This document shows, piece after piece, positions 18,460 through 27,860 of a stretch of DNA of 64,000 nt (position 1 is the stretch's first letter; every line of letters starts with the position of its first letter). The stretch comes from Candidatus Gastranaerophilales bacterium. GTDB lineage: Bacteria > Cyanobacteriota > Vampirovibrionia > Gastranaerophilales > Gastranaerophilaceae. The stretch covers positions 186,001 through 250,000 of the forward strand of contig CALVAX010000002.1 in the NCBI GenBank assembly GCA_944325605.1, in the 5' to 3' direction. The position numbers and the translations under genes were made by a program. The notes under the pieces were generated by a model that saw only the letters and a program-made list of their open reading frames with translations, was not told the DNA's origin and did not search any database.

Positions 18460-19748
18460 AAAAGTTTGAATGCACTGATTGCGTCTTTGAATAATTCTAT
18501 TATATTTCTTTTTCTCACAAAGTCAAAAATAAACCTGCGGAATTTCCGGCGTTTCGGGATACTGTCAACTGTCGTGAACATATTAAAAAATCCGTTAACC
18601 TGTTCAAGATAATACCCCATAAAAGAATCGTTGCGGTTGTGCGCTTCGTCCATAAGATTTCTGTATGTTCGGAGGTCTTTCATAACAAACGATTTTTCAA
18701 GTGCTTCCGGGTATTTAGCGAGCATTTTTTCGCTGAAGTCACATTTTGCAAGAGCCGTGACAGCTGTTTCTCCGGCAAGTTTCCCTGAAATCATGGCAAG
18801 GTTTGTGCCTTCCCAGTGGAGGTTATTGACAAGCATAGCCGCATCTCCGGCAATCATAACACCTGCGCCGGAAAGAGTCGGGATTTTTTTGTAACCGCCT
18901 TCCGGAATAAGGTGTGCGGAATATTCAAGCAGTTCGCCGTCTTTTATTAACGGCGAGATTGACGGATGTTCTTTCAGTTTGTCAAGAAGTTCATAAGGTT
19001 TCAAATTTTTGTCGCATAGAGCATCAAGCCCCACGCCAAGGCCAATACTTACGGAGTCTTTATTTGTATAAAGAAATCCAAGCCCGAGCATGCCTTTCAT
19101 AGGTCCGCCGAAAAGCTCATATATACAGCCCTCATCATCATTAAGGTTAAATCTTTCGTTAATTTTTTCTCTGTCAAGTTTGATTACTTCTTTAACGCTC
19201 AGGGCAACGTCTTTGGGTTCAATTGTTTCACGGAAGCCGATTTGTTTGGCAAGCAGAGAATTTACCCCGTCCGCAAGCACAACAATGTCAGCATAATATT
19301 CTTCAAGTTCAGTTTTCACCCCGACAACTTTCTCATTTTCTATAATAAGTTCTCTGACGACTGTTTCTTCTGCAATGATAACTCCTTCTTTTTTTGCTTC
19401 TTCTGCCATCCAGCGGTCAAATTTTCCTCTGATTACAGAATATCCGGTGTTTCGTAAATCTTTATGCCGGTAAGAAATTACAGTAGAATCATCTTCGCCA
19501 AGAATTGCAAACTTATGTTCAACATTCAACCTTTCAATCGGAGCTTCTTTTTCAAAGTTCGGGAAGATTTCACGGGTTGGCTGTGCATAAATCGCCCCGC
19601 CAAAGACATTTTTGCTTCCTGAAAAACTTCCTCTTTCAATAAGAATAACTTCATGTCCGGCTCTAGCAATTGTCACTGCGCAGGAAATTCCGGCAGGTCC
19701 TCCGCCGACAACTATAACTTCTGTTTTGTTATTGCGAATTTCGTTCAT
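18438..19748 (-). CDS. fixC: FixC-type electron-transfer flavoprotein:quinone oxidoreductase
   Basis: A 436-residue FAD protein. The dinucleotide-binding motif VIVVGGGPAGISCAVTIARAG is near the N-terminus. The conserved GLGFLYTNKDSVSIGLGV and GVMIAGDAAMLVNNLHWEGTN regions match FixC/ETF-QO. It moves electrons from EtfAB/FixAB to quinone and, in bifurcating complexes, couples that to ferredoxin reduction. A GGGAG ribosome site is 7-8 bases before ATG. It is the first gene of a minus-strand operon with fixX and is divergent from rsmD. Membrane association, if any, would be peripheral. Confidence 0.92.
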   Translation of the reverse strand: MNEIRNNKTEVIVVGGGPAGISCAVTIARAGHEVILIERGSFSGSKNVFGGAIYAQPTREIFPNFEKEAPIERLNVEHKFAILGEDDSTVISYRHKDLRNTGYSVIRGKFDRWMAEEAKKEGVIIAEETVVRELIIENEKVVGVKTELEEYYADIVVLADGVNSLLAKQIGFRETIEPKDVALSVKEVIKLDREKINERFNLNDDEGCIYELFGGPMKGMLGLGFLYTNKDSVSIGLGVGLDALCDKNLKPYELLDKLKEHPSISPLIKDGELLEYSAHLIPEGGYKKIPTLSGAGVMIAGDAAMLVNNLHWEGTNLAMISGKLAGETAVTALAKCDFSEKMLAKYPEALEKSFVMKDLRTYRNLMDEAHNRNDSFMGYYLEQVNGFFNMFTTVDSIPKRRKFRRFIFDFVRKRNIIELFKDAISAFKLFWSILIK

Positions 19749-19861
19749 AAAGCTCCCTTTTGCCGGTTTTATAAATAGGATGCGATAACAAGCTTCCCGC
19801 TTCCGGCGGTTTTGTTCAAGTCTTATTATACACCAAAGTTTGTTCGTTGTAAAATACCCGT

Positions 19862-20392
19862 ATGAATATAACAGCAGGAATTTTTAAGGGGCAGAAAATA
19901 ACAGCTCCGGATGAAAAAATTACCCGTCCTACTTTGTCAAAAGTCAGAATGGCTGTTTTTAACACGCTGCAGGGTTTGACAGAGTTTAGAGGTAAATCTT
20001 TTCTTGATATGTTTTCAGGCTCCGGAATTATGGGGCTGGAAGCGCTGTCTAGAGGTTTTGATACTGCTGTTGCGATTGAAAAGCATCCTAAAGTTGTCAA
20101 TATTATAAAGAGCAACTATAAAAAATTTAATCCTTGTCCCGAACTTATACAGGGTGATGCCTTAAAAATTGTACAAAAGTTGGATAGAAGTTTTGATGTA
20201 GTTTACATTGATCCTCCGTATTATTCGGGAATTTACGAGGCAAGTCTTGACGCTGTTAAAAATATTGCGCAGAATATTGTTATAATAGAGCACGTGACAG
20301 ATGTTGACTTCAGGGAGTTTGAAATATTGAAACAAAAAAAATACGGCGATAAATATATTACGTTTTTACTGAATATAAAGTATTGTAAATGA
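19862..20392 (+). CDS. rsmD: 16S rRNA (guanine966-N2)-methyltransferase
   Basis: A 176-residue RsmD-family rRNA methyltransferase. The N-terminus MNITAGIFKGQKI is typical. Motif I is FLDMFSGSGIMGLEALSRG and the catalytic motif IV is YIDPPYYSGIY (DPPY). It methylates G966 of 16S rRNA in the 30S subunit. The usual neighbour coaD is not adjacent; ppdK follows after 63 bases. Confidence 0.93.
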   Translation: MNITAGIFKGQKITAPDEKITRPTLSKVRMAVFNTLQGLTEFRGKSFLDMFSGSGIMGLEALSRGFDTAVAIEKHPKVVNIIKSNYKKFNPCPELIQGDALKIVQKLDRSFDVVYIDPPYYSGIYEASLDAVKNIAQNIVIIEHVTDVDFREFEILKQKKYGDKYITFLLNIKYCK

Positions 20393-20455
20393 TATTTTCG
20401 TGATATTATAAGAAAAAGTATTTGGTACAGTTTATTTAATTTAAGGAGAAAAACT

Positions 20456-23128
20456 ATGAGCGAAAAACGCGTATGGCTTTTCAGAGAGGGCAACGCTAAT
20501 ATGCGCAACCTTTTGGGTGGTAAAGGCGCAAACCTTGCTGAAATGACCAATTTGGGGCTGCCGGTGCCGCCGGGATTGACTATCACTACAGAAACCTGTA
20601 TGGATTACATCAATCACGGAAACAAAATGCCGGCAGGATTGATGGATGAGGTTAAGGCTGCACTGAAAGATGTTGAAGAGCAAACCGGTAAAAAGTTCGG
20701 CGATACTACAAATCCGTTGTTAGTATCAGTACGTTCCGGCGCAAGACTTTCAATGCCCGGCATGATGGAAACTATTCTTAACCTTGGTATGAATGACGAT
20801 ACTGTCGAAGCAATGATCAGATTGACTAACAACCCGAGATTCTGCTATGACAGTTACCGCCGTTTCTTAACAATGTTCGGTTCTGTTGCATGGGACATGG
20901 ACAGACAAAAATACTTTGAATCAGAAGTTGAAAAAGTTAAAGAAAGAGAAGGCGTAAAAGAAGATACTCAAGTTTCAGCAGACGGATGGAGATCTTTAAT
21001 TCCTATTTATAAAAATGTAATTAAAGAAGTAACCGGCAAAGAATTTCCGCAGGATCCGTACGTTCAGCTTGAAGAAGCAATTGAAGCGGTATTCAGATCT
21101 TGGAATATTCCGCGTGCGGTTGCTTACAGAAACATGAACAAAATCGACCACAACTACGGTACAGCCGTAAACGTTCAGACAATGGTATTCGGAAACATGG
21201 GCGACGATTGTGCAACAGGCGTTTCGTTCACCCGTAACCCCGCAACCGGCGAAAACAAATTCTACGGCGAATATCTTACAAACGCTCAGGGCGAAGACGT
21301 TGTTGCAGGTATCAGAACTCCGAAAGAAATTTCAGAACTTGCAAATGAAATGCCTGACTTGTACAAACAGTATGTTGACATCGCTAAAAAACTTGAAAAC
21401 GGTTACAAAGATGTTCAGGATATGGAATTCACAATTGAAAAAGGTAAATTGTGGATTCTCCAGACCCGCAACGGCAAAAGAACAGCCGCTGCAGCCGTCA
21501 GAATTGCTGTTGAAATGGAAGAAGAAGGTATTATTACAAAGGAAAGAGCAATTCAGCTTGTTGATCCTTATACCGTAAATCAAATCCTTCTTCCTTGTTT
21601 TGACGAAGCTGCAGTTAAGGAATCACACAAGATTGCGCACGGTGTAAACGCTTCTCCGGGTGCGGCTGTCGGTAAAATTGTATTTGATACCGAAGAAGCT
21701 GCTCAGAGAGGTTCTGCCGGCGAAAAAGTTATCCTTGTTCGTGTTGAAACATGTCCGGATGATATTCACGGTATGGCTGTTGCACAGGGTGTTTTGACTC
21801 TCAGAGGCGGTGCTACTTCCCACGCAGCTGTTGTTGCAAAAGGTATGGGCAAACCCTGCGTTTCAGGATGCGAAGATTTGAAAATTGATCTTGCTAACGA
21901 AACCTTGACCGGAAGCGATGGAACTGTTTACAAGAAAAATGATGTTATTTCTCTTGACGGCGGCAAAGGGCTTGTTATGGAAGGCGCTGTTAAACTTGTA
22001 GAAGCTAAAATTGATGACAACTGGAATAAATTCTTCACATGGGTTAACGAAATCAAGCAGATGAAAGTTGAAGCAAACGCTGATACTCCGAAAGACATTG
22101 AAAATGCTTTGAAATTCGGCGCTGAAGGTGTTGGTTTGTGCCGTACGGAACACATGTTTATGGATCCGGAAAGACTTCCGTGGGTTCAGAAAATGATTAT
22201 TGCAGGAACTCCGGAAGCCCGTAAAGAAGCTCTGGATAAACTTCTTCCGATGCAATATTCCGACTTCTACGCAATGTTCAAGGCTCTCGGTGCAAAACCG
22301 ATGACAATCAGACTTCTTGACCCGCCGCTTCATGAATTCCTCCCGAATAAGGAAGATTTGATTGAAGAAGTTGCAACTTTGAAAGCTCAGGGTAAAGATT
22401 ACAAAGAAAAAGAAGATCTTCTGCATATTGTTGAAGGATTGTCAGAATCTAACCCGATGATGGGCTTAAGAGGATGCCGTTTGGGCCTGACTTATCCTGA
22501 AATTAACGAAATGCAGGTAAGAGCAATATTTGAAGCTGCCTGCGATGTTAAAAAAGAAGGCATTGATGTTAAACCCTGGATAATGGTTCCTCTTATCGGA
22601 CATGTAAATGAACTTAAAGTTGCAAGAGAAATCCTGATCAGGGTTGCAAAAGATGTAATGGAAGAAAAAGGCATCAAGGTTGACTACAAATTCGGAACGA
22701 TGATAGAAATTCCGCGTGCGGCTTTGACAGCTGACGAAATCGCTGAATACGCAGAATTCTTCTCATTCGGAACAAATGACCTGACACAGATGACATTCGG
22801 TTTCTCCCGTGACGATGCGGAAGGAAAATTCCTCAAACGCTACGTTGAGCAGAAAATTCTTCCGGCAAATCCGTTTGAAACTCTTGATACAAAAGGTGTC
22901 GGGCAGCTTATTGAAATGTCTATGTCTAAAGGCAAACCGGTTAATCCGAAACTTGTCGGCGGGGTTTGCGGCGAACACGGCGGAGATCCGGATTCAGTCA
23001 AGTTCTCTCACTTTATTGGACTTGATTATGTATCCTGCTCACCGTTCAGAATTCCGCAGGCAAGACTTGCTGCAGCGCAGGCAGTTGTTGAAGCTAAAGA
23101 AAAAGCAAAACAGCTTGCAGCGGTGTAA
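20456..23128 (+). CDS. ppdK: Pyruvate, phosphate dikinase
   Basis: A full-length, 890-residue PPDK that interconverts pyruvate, ATP and Pi with PEP, AMP and PPi. It serves gluconeogenesis or PPi-linked glycolysis in anaerobes. Domains: nucleotide-binding N-terminus (GGKGANLAEMTNLGLPVPPG), phosphohistidine domain (GGATSHAAVVAKGMGKPC) and PEP/pyruvate barrel with GTNDLTQMTFGFSRDD and the catalytic Cys region VGGVCGEHGGDP. A strong ribosome site (TAAGGAG) precedes ATG. It is followed by a strong terminator, so it is transcribed alone or with rsmD. Codon usage is close to that of fusA, which suggests high expression. Confidence 0.97.
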   Translation: MSEKRVWLFREGNANMRNLLGGKGANLAEMTNLGLPVPPGLTITTETCMDYINHGNKMPAGLMDEVKAALKDVEEQTGKKFGDTTNPLLVSVRSGARLSMPGMMETILNLGMNDDTVEAMIRLTNNPRFCYDSYRRFLTMFGSVAWDMDRQKYFESEVEKVKEREGVKEDTQVSADGWRSLIPIYKNVIKEVTGKEFPQDPYVQLEEAIEAVFRSWNIPRAVAYRNMNKIDHNYGTAVNVQTMVFGNMGDDCATGVSFTRNPATGENKFYGEYLTNAQGEDVVAGIRTPKEISELANEMPDLYKQYVDIAKKLENGYKDVQDMEFTIEKGKLWILQTRNGKRTAAAAVRIAVEMEEEGIITKERAIQLVDPYTVNQILLPCFDEAAVKESHKIAHGVNASPGAAVGKIVFDTEEAAQRGSAGEKVILVRVETCPDDIHGMAVAQGVLTLRGGATSHAAVVAKGMGKPCVSGCEDLKIDLANETLTGSDGTVYKKNDVISLDGGKGLVMEGAVKLVEAKIDDNWNKFFTWVNEIKQMKVEANADTPKDIENALKFGAEGVGLCRTEHMFMDPERLPWVQKMIIAGTPEARKEALDKLLPMQYSDFYAMFKALGAKPMTIRLLDPPLHEFLPNKEDLIEEVATLKAQGKDYKEKEDLLHIVEGLSESNPMMGLRGCRLGLTYPEINEMQVRAIFEAACDVKKEGIDVKPWIMVPLIGHVNELKVAREILIRVAKDVMEEKGIKVDYKFGTMIEIPRAALTADEIAEYAEFFSFGTNDLTQMTFGFSRDDAEGKFLKRYVEQKILPANPFETLDTKGVGQLIEMSMSKGKPVNPKLVGGVCGEHGGDPDSVKFSHFIGLDYVSCSPFRIPQARLAAAQAVVEAKEKAKQLAAV

Positions 23129-23148
23129 GTTAGTAAAAATAATTCAGG

Positions 23149-23179
23149 AAAAGGCGGCCGGAAAATCCGGCCGCCTTTT
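23149..23179 (+). terminator. Strong terminator after ppdK
   Basis: A 14-bp stem (AAAAGGCGGCCGGA / TCCGGCCGCCTTTT) with an AAA loop. The distal arm ends in a short T-run. Confidence 0.93.
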
Positions 23180-23387
23180 ATTTAACCCTGTTTTTGAAAA
23201 TTTCAACAGATATCAAATCTGCTGACTTTGAATTATGTATGAGGGAAATCTTTATTATTATTTATACAAGAATGGTTTTTAGAGCAGATTGATGTTTCTA
23301 TTCTTAATAAAAAATTTATCTTTCTGTAGTAGAAAAAAAATATGGTTTAAGTTAGAATAATAGAGATAGGAAAAGGGATATAAAAAC

Positions 23388-25067
23388 ATGCAATATTCAA
23401 AATATTCGGCTATAGTAATCGGAAGCGGAATTTCAGGTTTGTATGCTGCGCTGAAAATTGAACAGCAGGCAAAGCTTGATGACGGAATTCTTCTGGTTAC
23501 AAAATCCAAACTCGGCGAAAGCAATTCATACTATGCTCAGGGCGGAATGGTCGGTGTTTTGAAAGAAAATAAATCTGATTCCACAGCCTCCCACATCAGC
23601 GATACAATTAAGGCCGGAGCCGGTTTAAGCGAACTTAATACCGTAAAATTTATTTCTGAAAATTCTGACAAAGTTATAAAAGATTTACTCAACTTCGGTG
23701 TTGAATTTGACAGGGATGATAATAATAACTTTACTTTTACGCTTGAAGCTGCACACAGTGTAAGACGGGTTTTGCACTCCGGCGGAGATGCGACTGGCAG
23801 GATGATAGAAACCGCTCTTTGTAAAGCATTAAGCCAAAATTCAAATATTGATATTTATGAAGAAACGACTGCTGTCGAACTTCTTGTTGATGAAACGAAC
23901 GAATGTAAAGGTGTCATTGTATTCAATAATTTTACCGGTGAATATGAAGTAATATATTCATCAGCCGTAATTCTTGCAACGGGCGGAATCGGACAGCTTT
24001 ATAAATTTACGACCAATCCTGCAGGTGCAACAGGAGACGGTATGGCTTTAGCCTTCAATGCAGGGGCCGTAATGCAGGATATGGAATTTGTCCAGTTCCA
24101 TCCGACAGCGCTTGCAATTGACGGAGATGAAAACAGATTTCTTATATCAGAAGCCGTAAGAGGTGAAGGTGCAAAACTTGTCAATGCTGACGGCGTTGAA
24201 TTTATGGAAAAGTACGATGACAGGCTTGAACTTGCCCCGCGTGATATTGTCACCAGAGCAAACTACAACGAAATGTTAGAAAATAATACAGACAGAGTTT
24301 ATTTGAATGCTGCCTGCATTGATAAAGATAAACTTGCTAAAAGATTTCCTACAATTTCTAAAAAATGTCTTGAATGCGGAATTGATATTTCAAAAGATTT
24401 AATACCGGTTGCCCCTGCCGCACACTATATGATGGGCGGAGTCAAAACAAACATAGAAGGCGAAACTTCAATTAAAGGGCTTTATGCAATAGGTGAAGTT
24501 TCTTCAACAGGTTTGCATGGCGGAAACCGTCTTGCAAGCAACTCTCTGCTTGAGTGCGTTGTCTGTGCTTATGAAGTTGCAAATTACCTGAAAACCCTTC
24601 AACTCAACGCTCCGAAGCAGATTAATGAAACCATCAAGTCAATAATTGAAAAATATTCCGAAGAAATTTATCTTGAAGAAATTGATGTAACTTCAATGAA
24701 GGCAAGACTGAAAGATATTATGTGGGAAGGCGCCGGTATTGTGAGAAATTCTGATACCCTGAATTCTGCGCTTAAAAAACTTGAAGATTTAAAATCCGGT
24801 TTTCACAGAACCGATAAATGTATTTCAAAAGCGGAATATGAATTCAGAAATATGCTGACAGTGGCTGAAATTGTTATAACATCTGCGATTAAGCGTAAAG
24901 AATCAAGGGGTGCTCATTATAGAACAGATTATCCGCAAGTTGCTGAAAAGTGTCTGCATACAACAATAACCAGATCATCACTGGAAGATTTTAAAAAAAT
25001 GTACAGAGCGGAGATTTTTAATGAAAAATCGACAGGTTCTGATTCCGGATGTGGTGCTGTAGTCTGA
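23388..25067 (+). CDS. nadB: L-aspartate oxidase
   Basis: A 559-residue FAD enzyme that oxidises L-aspartate to iminoaspartate in de novo NAD synthesis; in anaerobes fumarate can be the acceptor. The FAD motif is VIGSGISGLYAALKIEQQA. Other features are GGMVGVL, the GGIGQLYKFTTNPAGATGDG region and the substrate-binding AAHYMMGGVKT, with STGLHGGNRLASNSLLE. The C-terminal helical domain is complete. It is followed by nadC in the same operon; nadA is not in the window. A possible TAGAAT -10 box lies at 23353-23358. Confidence 0.95.
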   Translation: MQYSKYSAIVIGSGISGLYAALKIEQQAKLDDGILLVTKSKLGESNSYYAQGGMVGVLKENKSDSTASHISDTIKAGAGLSELNTVKFISENSDKVIKDLLNFGVEFDRDDNNNFTFTLEAAHSVRRVLHSGGDATGRMIETALCKALSQNSNIDIYEETTAVELLVDETNECKGVIVFNNFTGEYEVIYSSAVILATGGIGQLYKFTTNPAGATGDGMALAFNAGAVMQDMEFVQFHPTALAIDGDENRFLISEAVRGEGAKLVNADGVEFMEKYDDRLELAPRDIVTRANYNEMLENNTDRVYLNAACIDKDKLAKRFPTISKKCLECGIDISKDLIPVAPAAHYMMGGVKTNIEGETSIKGLYAIGEVSSTGLHGGNRLASNSLLECVVCAYEVANYLKTLQLNAPKQINETIKSIIEKYSEEIYLEEIDVTSMKARLKDIMWEGAGIVRNSDTLNSALKKLEDLKSGFHRTDKCISKAEYEFRNMLTVAEIVITSAIKRKESRGAHYRTDYPQVAEKCLHTTITRSSLEDFKKMYRAEIFNEKSTGSDSGCGAVV

Positions 25068-25096
25068 AATTTCTGCTGGATAAAAGGAGAAGAAAA

Positions 25097-25927
25097 TTGC
25101 TTAATAAATTTATAATGGAAGATCATGTAAGGAATGCTTTGATTGAAGATATAGGATACGGCGATATTACGACCGAGAATCTTGCGGAAGATACAGACCG
25201 TCTTGAAGGGTATTTGAACACAAGAAACGACGGAGTGCTTTGCGGGGTAGACGTTTTTAAAACAGTGTACAAACTTTTGAGTGAAGATATAAAAATTGAT
25301 TTTCATTTCAAAGACGGAGATACAATTCAAAAAGGGGATTGCCTTGCGGCTATTTCCGGCCCTGCGAAAGAATTGTTAATCGGAGAACGGTTGGCCTTGA
25401 ATTATATTCAGCGTATGAGCGGAATTGCGACCGAAACACGTAAATATCAGGATGCAATTGCACCTTATAGTGCCAGAATTGTCGATACCAGAAAGACGAC
25501 CCCGAATTTCAGAATATTTGAAAAATATGCAGTTAAAACAGGCGGAGGCGCGCTTCACAGGTTTAACCTTTCTGACTGCGCAATGATAAAAGATAATCAT
25601 ATACGCCTTGCAGGCTCAATCACAAAAGCTGTTGAGAAGCTTCGCAAAAACCTTTCACATGCTCATAAAATTGAGGTTGAATGCGATACGCTAGAACAGG
25701 TTATAGAAGCTCTTGAGTGTCGCGCTGATATTATAATGCTTGATAATATGTCAGTGGATAACATGAAAAAAGCTGTTCAAATGATTAATAAAACGGCAAT
25801 AGTTGAAGCAAGCGGAAATGTAAATCTCTCAACCGTGAATGAAATAGCATCAACAGGCGTCGATATAATTTCCTCAAGTGCAATAGTTGCCAAGGCTCCG
25901 ACTCTTGATATTGCATTAGATATGTAA
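25097..25927 (+). CDS. nadC: Nicotinate-nucleotide pyrophosphorylase (quinolinate PRTase)
   Basis: A quinolinate phosphoribosyltransferase of about 276 residues. The frame opens at 25049 inside nadB, but AAGGAGA at 25084-25090 best serves TTG 25097; ATG 25115 is an alternative. Motifs: EDIGYGDITTE near the N-terminus, ALNYIQRMSGIAT, DTRKTTPNFRIFEKYAVKTG, and then IEVECDTLEQ and DIIMLDNMS. It converts quinolinate and PRPP to nicotinate mononucleotide. It is coupled to nadB, with a 29-base gap from the nadB stop. Confidence 0.93.
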   Translation: MLNKFIMEDHVRNALIEDIGYGDITTENLAEDTDRLEGYLNTRNDGVLCGVDVFKTVYKLLSEDIKIDFHFKDGDTIQKGDCLAAISGPAKELLIGERLALNYIQRMSGIATETRKYQDAIAPYSARIVDTRKTTPNFRIFEKYAVKTGGGALHRFNLSDCAMIKDNHIRLAGSITKAVEKLRKNLSHAHKIEVECDTLEQVIEALECRADIIMLDNMSVDNMKKAVQMINKTAIVEASGNVNLSTVNEIASTGVDIISSSAIVAKAPTLDIALDM

Positions 25928-26134
25928 CAGATATTTATAATATATAAAGTGTTGACATTACACTAAATGTTAAGATGTTTCATTACTTTGAAAATAATAC
26001 CCCTGTTGCAATTCAGCCTGTTTGTATATAAAAATTTTTATTGAATTGTAAAGTTTTTTAAAAATACAGGCAAAAAAAAATATGTTTTGATTTAGAATAA
26101 ATGTACAGACTATTAGTTAAAAATTTGGTGGAAC

Positions 26135-26926
26135 ATGAAAATTAATTTACTCAACAGCTACAGGCCCGATTCGACGGGTACAGGAGCGGTTTCTTTAGAA
26201 CCCCGAAATTTTAAAGAGCGAACCGGAGCAGGTTTGTATGCAAAGAAAAATGAAACAAGAGAATATAGTGTGAGTTTTAGCGGTAATCCGACAGCAAAAG
26301 TGAGCGAGGTTGCCGCTAAATCTTTCGGAGACAAAATTCTCAGCAGCAAAACCTTTGGCGCAATATTAGAATATGCAGAAGATCATCCGATTTCCTGCAA
26401 CGCGTTATTCTCTCTGGTGCTTGCAGGCATACTCAGACCGGCGACAATTATGGCCCTTCCGGATGAAATCAGCGGAAAAAATAAAAAAGATAAATTAAAT
26501 GCAGCTGCACATGCTGTTTCTTCAGGTGTAATCGGATTTATATCTTCAACAATTATAATGAGCCCGTTTGATGCTGCTATGAAGAAGATTAAAGCCGACC
26601 CTGCTAAATACCTCGGCAAAGGTGCAGAAAAATACCTCGGAGATTTGAAAGCAAAAGGACTTACCAAGACTCCGAAATTCAAGAATGTTGAAAAATTGAT
26701 TAAGATGGGGCCGGATATCGTAATCGGTATTCCGCGTGCATGGATTACGATTGCACTCATCCCTCCGATTTTGAAGTATGTATTCGGAATTGATCCTGAG
26801 AAAGACAAAAAGAAAGAAAAAGAAGTGAAAACAGAAGATAAAAATGAAGATATTTCAAACATGCAGCTTGCCGGTGCGGCAGCAAGCAGTCCGGCATTTG
26901 ACGCAATCAGAGGAGGTGTTAAATAA
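26135..26926 (+). CDS. Orphan membrane protein with SFSG motif
   Basis: A 263-residue protein starting MKINLLNSYRPDS, with the S-F-S-G motif at residues 47-50. Hydrophobic segments lie near residues 88-107 (ALFSLVLAGILRPATIM) and 125-145 (SSGVIGFISSTIIMSP). A third lies near 192-215 (DIVIGIPRAWITIALIPPIL). A charged Lys/Glu tail follows. It looks like an integral membrane protein of three or so helices. The stop overlaps the next gene by one base, so the two are probably partners. No known family recognised. Confidence 0.75.
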   Translation: MKINLLNSYRPDSTGTGAVSLEPRNFKERTGAGLYAKKNETREYSVSFSGNPTAKVSEVAAKSFGDKILSSKTFGAILEYAEDHPISCNALFSLVLAGILRPATIMALPDEISGKNKKDKLNAAAHAVSSGVIGFISSTIIMSPFDAAMKKIKADPAKYLGKGAEKYLGDLKAKGLTKTPKFKNVEKLIKMGPDIVIGIPRAWITIALIPPILKYVFGIDPEKDKKKEKEVKTEDKNEDISNMQLAGAAASSPAFDAIRGGVK

Positions 26927-27690
26927 TGCAGGTAACATTGAATACTTTAAAATATCAGCAAAATACACCACTCAGCAACAACAATAAGCCTCAGCGTCAA
27001 GCCGCCCCCTCATTTGGCGGAAGCGGAAGTTTGATTGATACCTTTACATCAAAATCAACTTTCTTCGAACCGGTAGAAAAAGCTTGGAATGTATCAACAG
27101 ATTGGATTGCAAAAAATATTATTGCAAAAGCAATGAACAGCAAGTTTGTCGGAAAATTTGCAGAAAAAACTAAAGACAGTAAATATATTACAAACCATAT
27201 TATTACAGCAGGCGCTGCGGTTGGTACCGGAACTTATATTTATAAAACCTTAAAATTACCCGAAAAGCAGATGGAAAGCGACAGAAAGAAAGTTCTTGCA
27301 GCAAACCATGCCCTGACATTCGGTGTTTCAACAGCCGGTGCTTATCTTGTTGACGGCGCATTGTTTGGCAAATGGCGTGAAGTTACAAACAGATACGCAG
27401 AACTTTATAGAAAAGACAATACGTTAATGGCTAAGATTGCCGAAGAAAATAAAAAATTGAAGGCACAAGGTAAAAACAAGATTGACGTAATCGATTATGC
27501 AAATGATTATCTGAAAGATAAAAAACTTGTTGCAAGATTAAAAGGTATGGATATTGCAAAAACGTTGTTGATTTGCACTCTTATTTACAGATATCTGGTA
27601 CCTGTTGCAGTCACCCCGATTGCAAACAAACTCGGCGACAAGTTCCTTGCTCATAAAAAAGAACGTGAAGAAGAACTTCAGAAGGCCTGA
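26926..27690 (+). CDS. Orphan membrane protein with PSFGG motif
   Basis: A 254-residue protein starting MQVTLNTLKYQQN, with PSFGG at about 28-32. Hydrophobic stretches lie near residues 88-106 (ITAGAAVGTGTYIYKTL), 126-142 (HALTFGVSTAGAYLVDG) and 208-226 (TLLICTLIYRYLVPVAVTP). The gene has a good AGGAGG ribosome site inside the end of the preceding gene. Layout, size and topology resemble the upstream neighbour, suggesting a pair of related or interacting membrane proteins. Function unknown. Confidence 0.75.
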   Translation: MQVTLNTLKYQQNTPLSNNNKPQRQAAPSFGGSGSLIDTFTSKSTFFEPVEKAWNVSTDWIAKNIIAKAMNSKFVGKFAEKTKDSKYITNHIITAGAAVGTGTYIYKTLKLPEKQMESDRKKVLAANHALTFGVSTAGAYLVDGALFGKWREVTNRYAELYRKDNTLMAKIAEENKKLKAQGKNKIDVIDYANDYLKDKKLVARLKGMDIAKTLLICTLIYRYLVPVAVTPIANKLGDKFLAHKKEREEELQKA

Positions 27691-27708
27691 CCTTCAGGTT
27701 TAAACAAC

Positions 27709-27745
27709 GCCAAAAGCCTGAATTAAAAAATTCCGGCCTTTTGGC
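27709..27745 (+). terminator. Terminator-like hairpin
   Basis: GCCAAAAG-CCTGAA pairs with TTCCGGCCTTTTGGC across an A-rich loop, with one bulge. It follows the membrane-protein pair by 19 bases. The T-run is weak. Confidence 0.65.
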
Positions 27746-27860
27746 TTGTTGAATGTCGAACTTTTTATAGTAAAATAAATAATGCAAATTTAAAGAATAT
27801 CTCATAACATTTACCTTTTAACCCGACAAAAATTGTGAATTTTGTCCAGACGGAGTAAAA

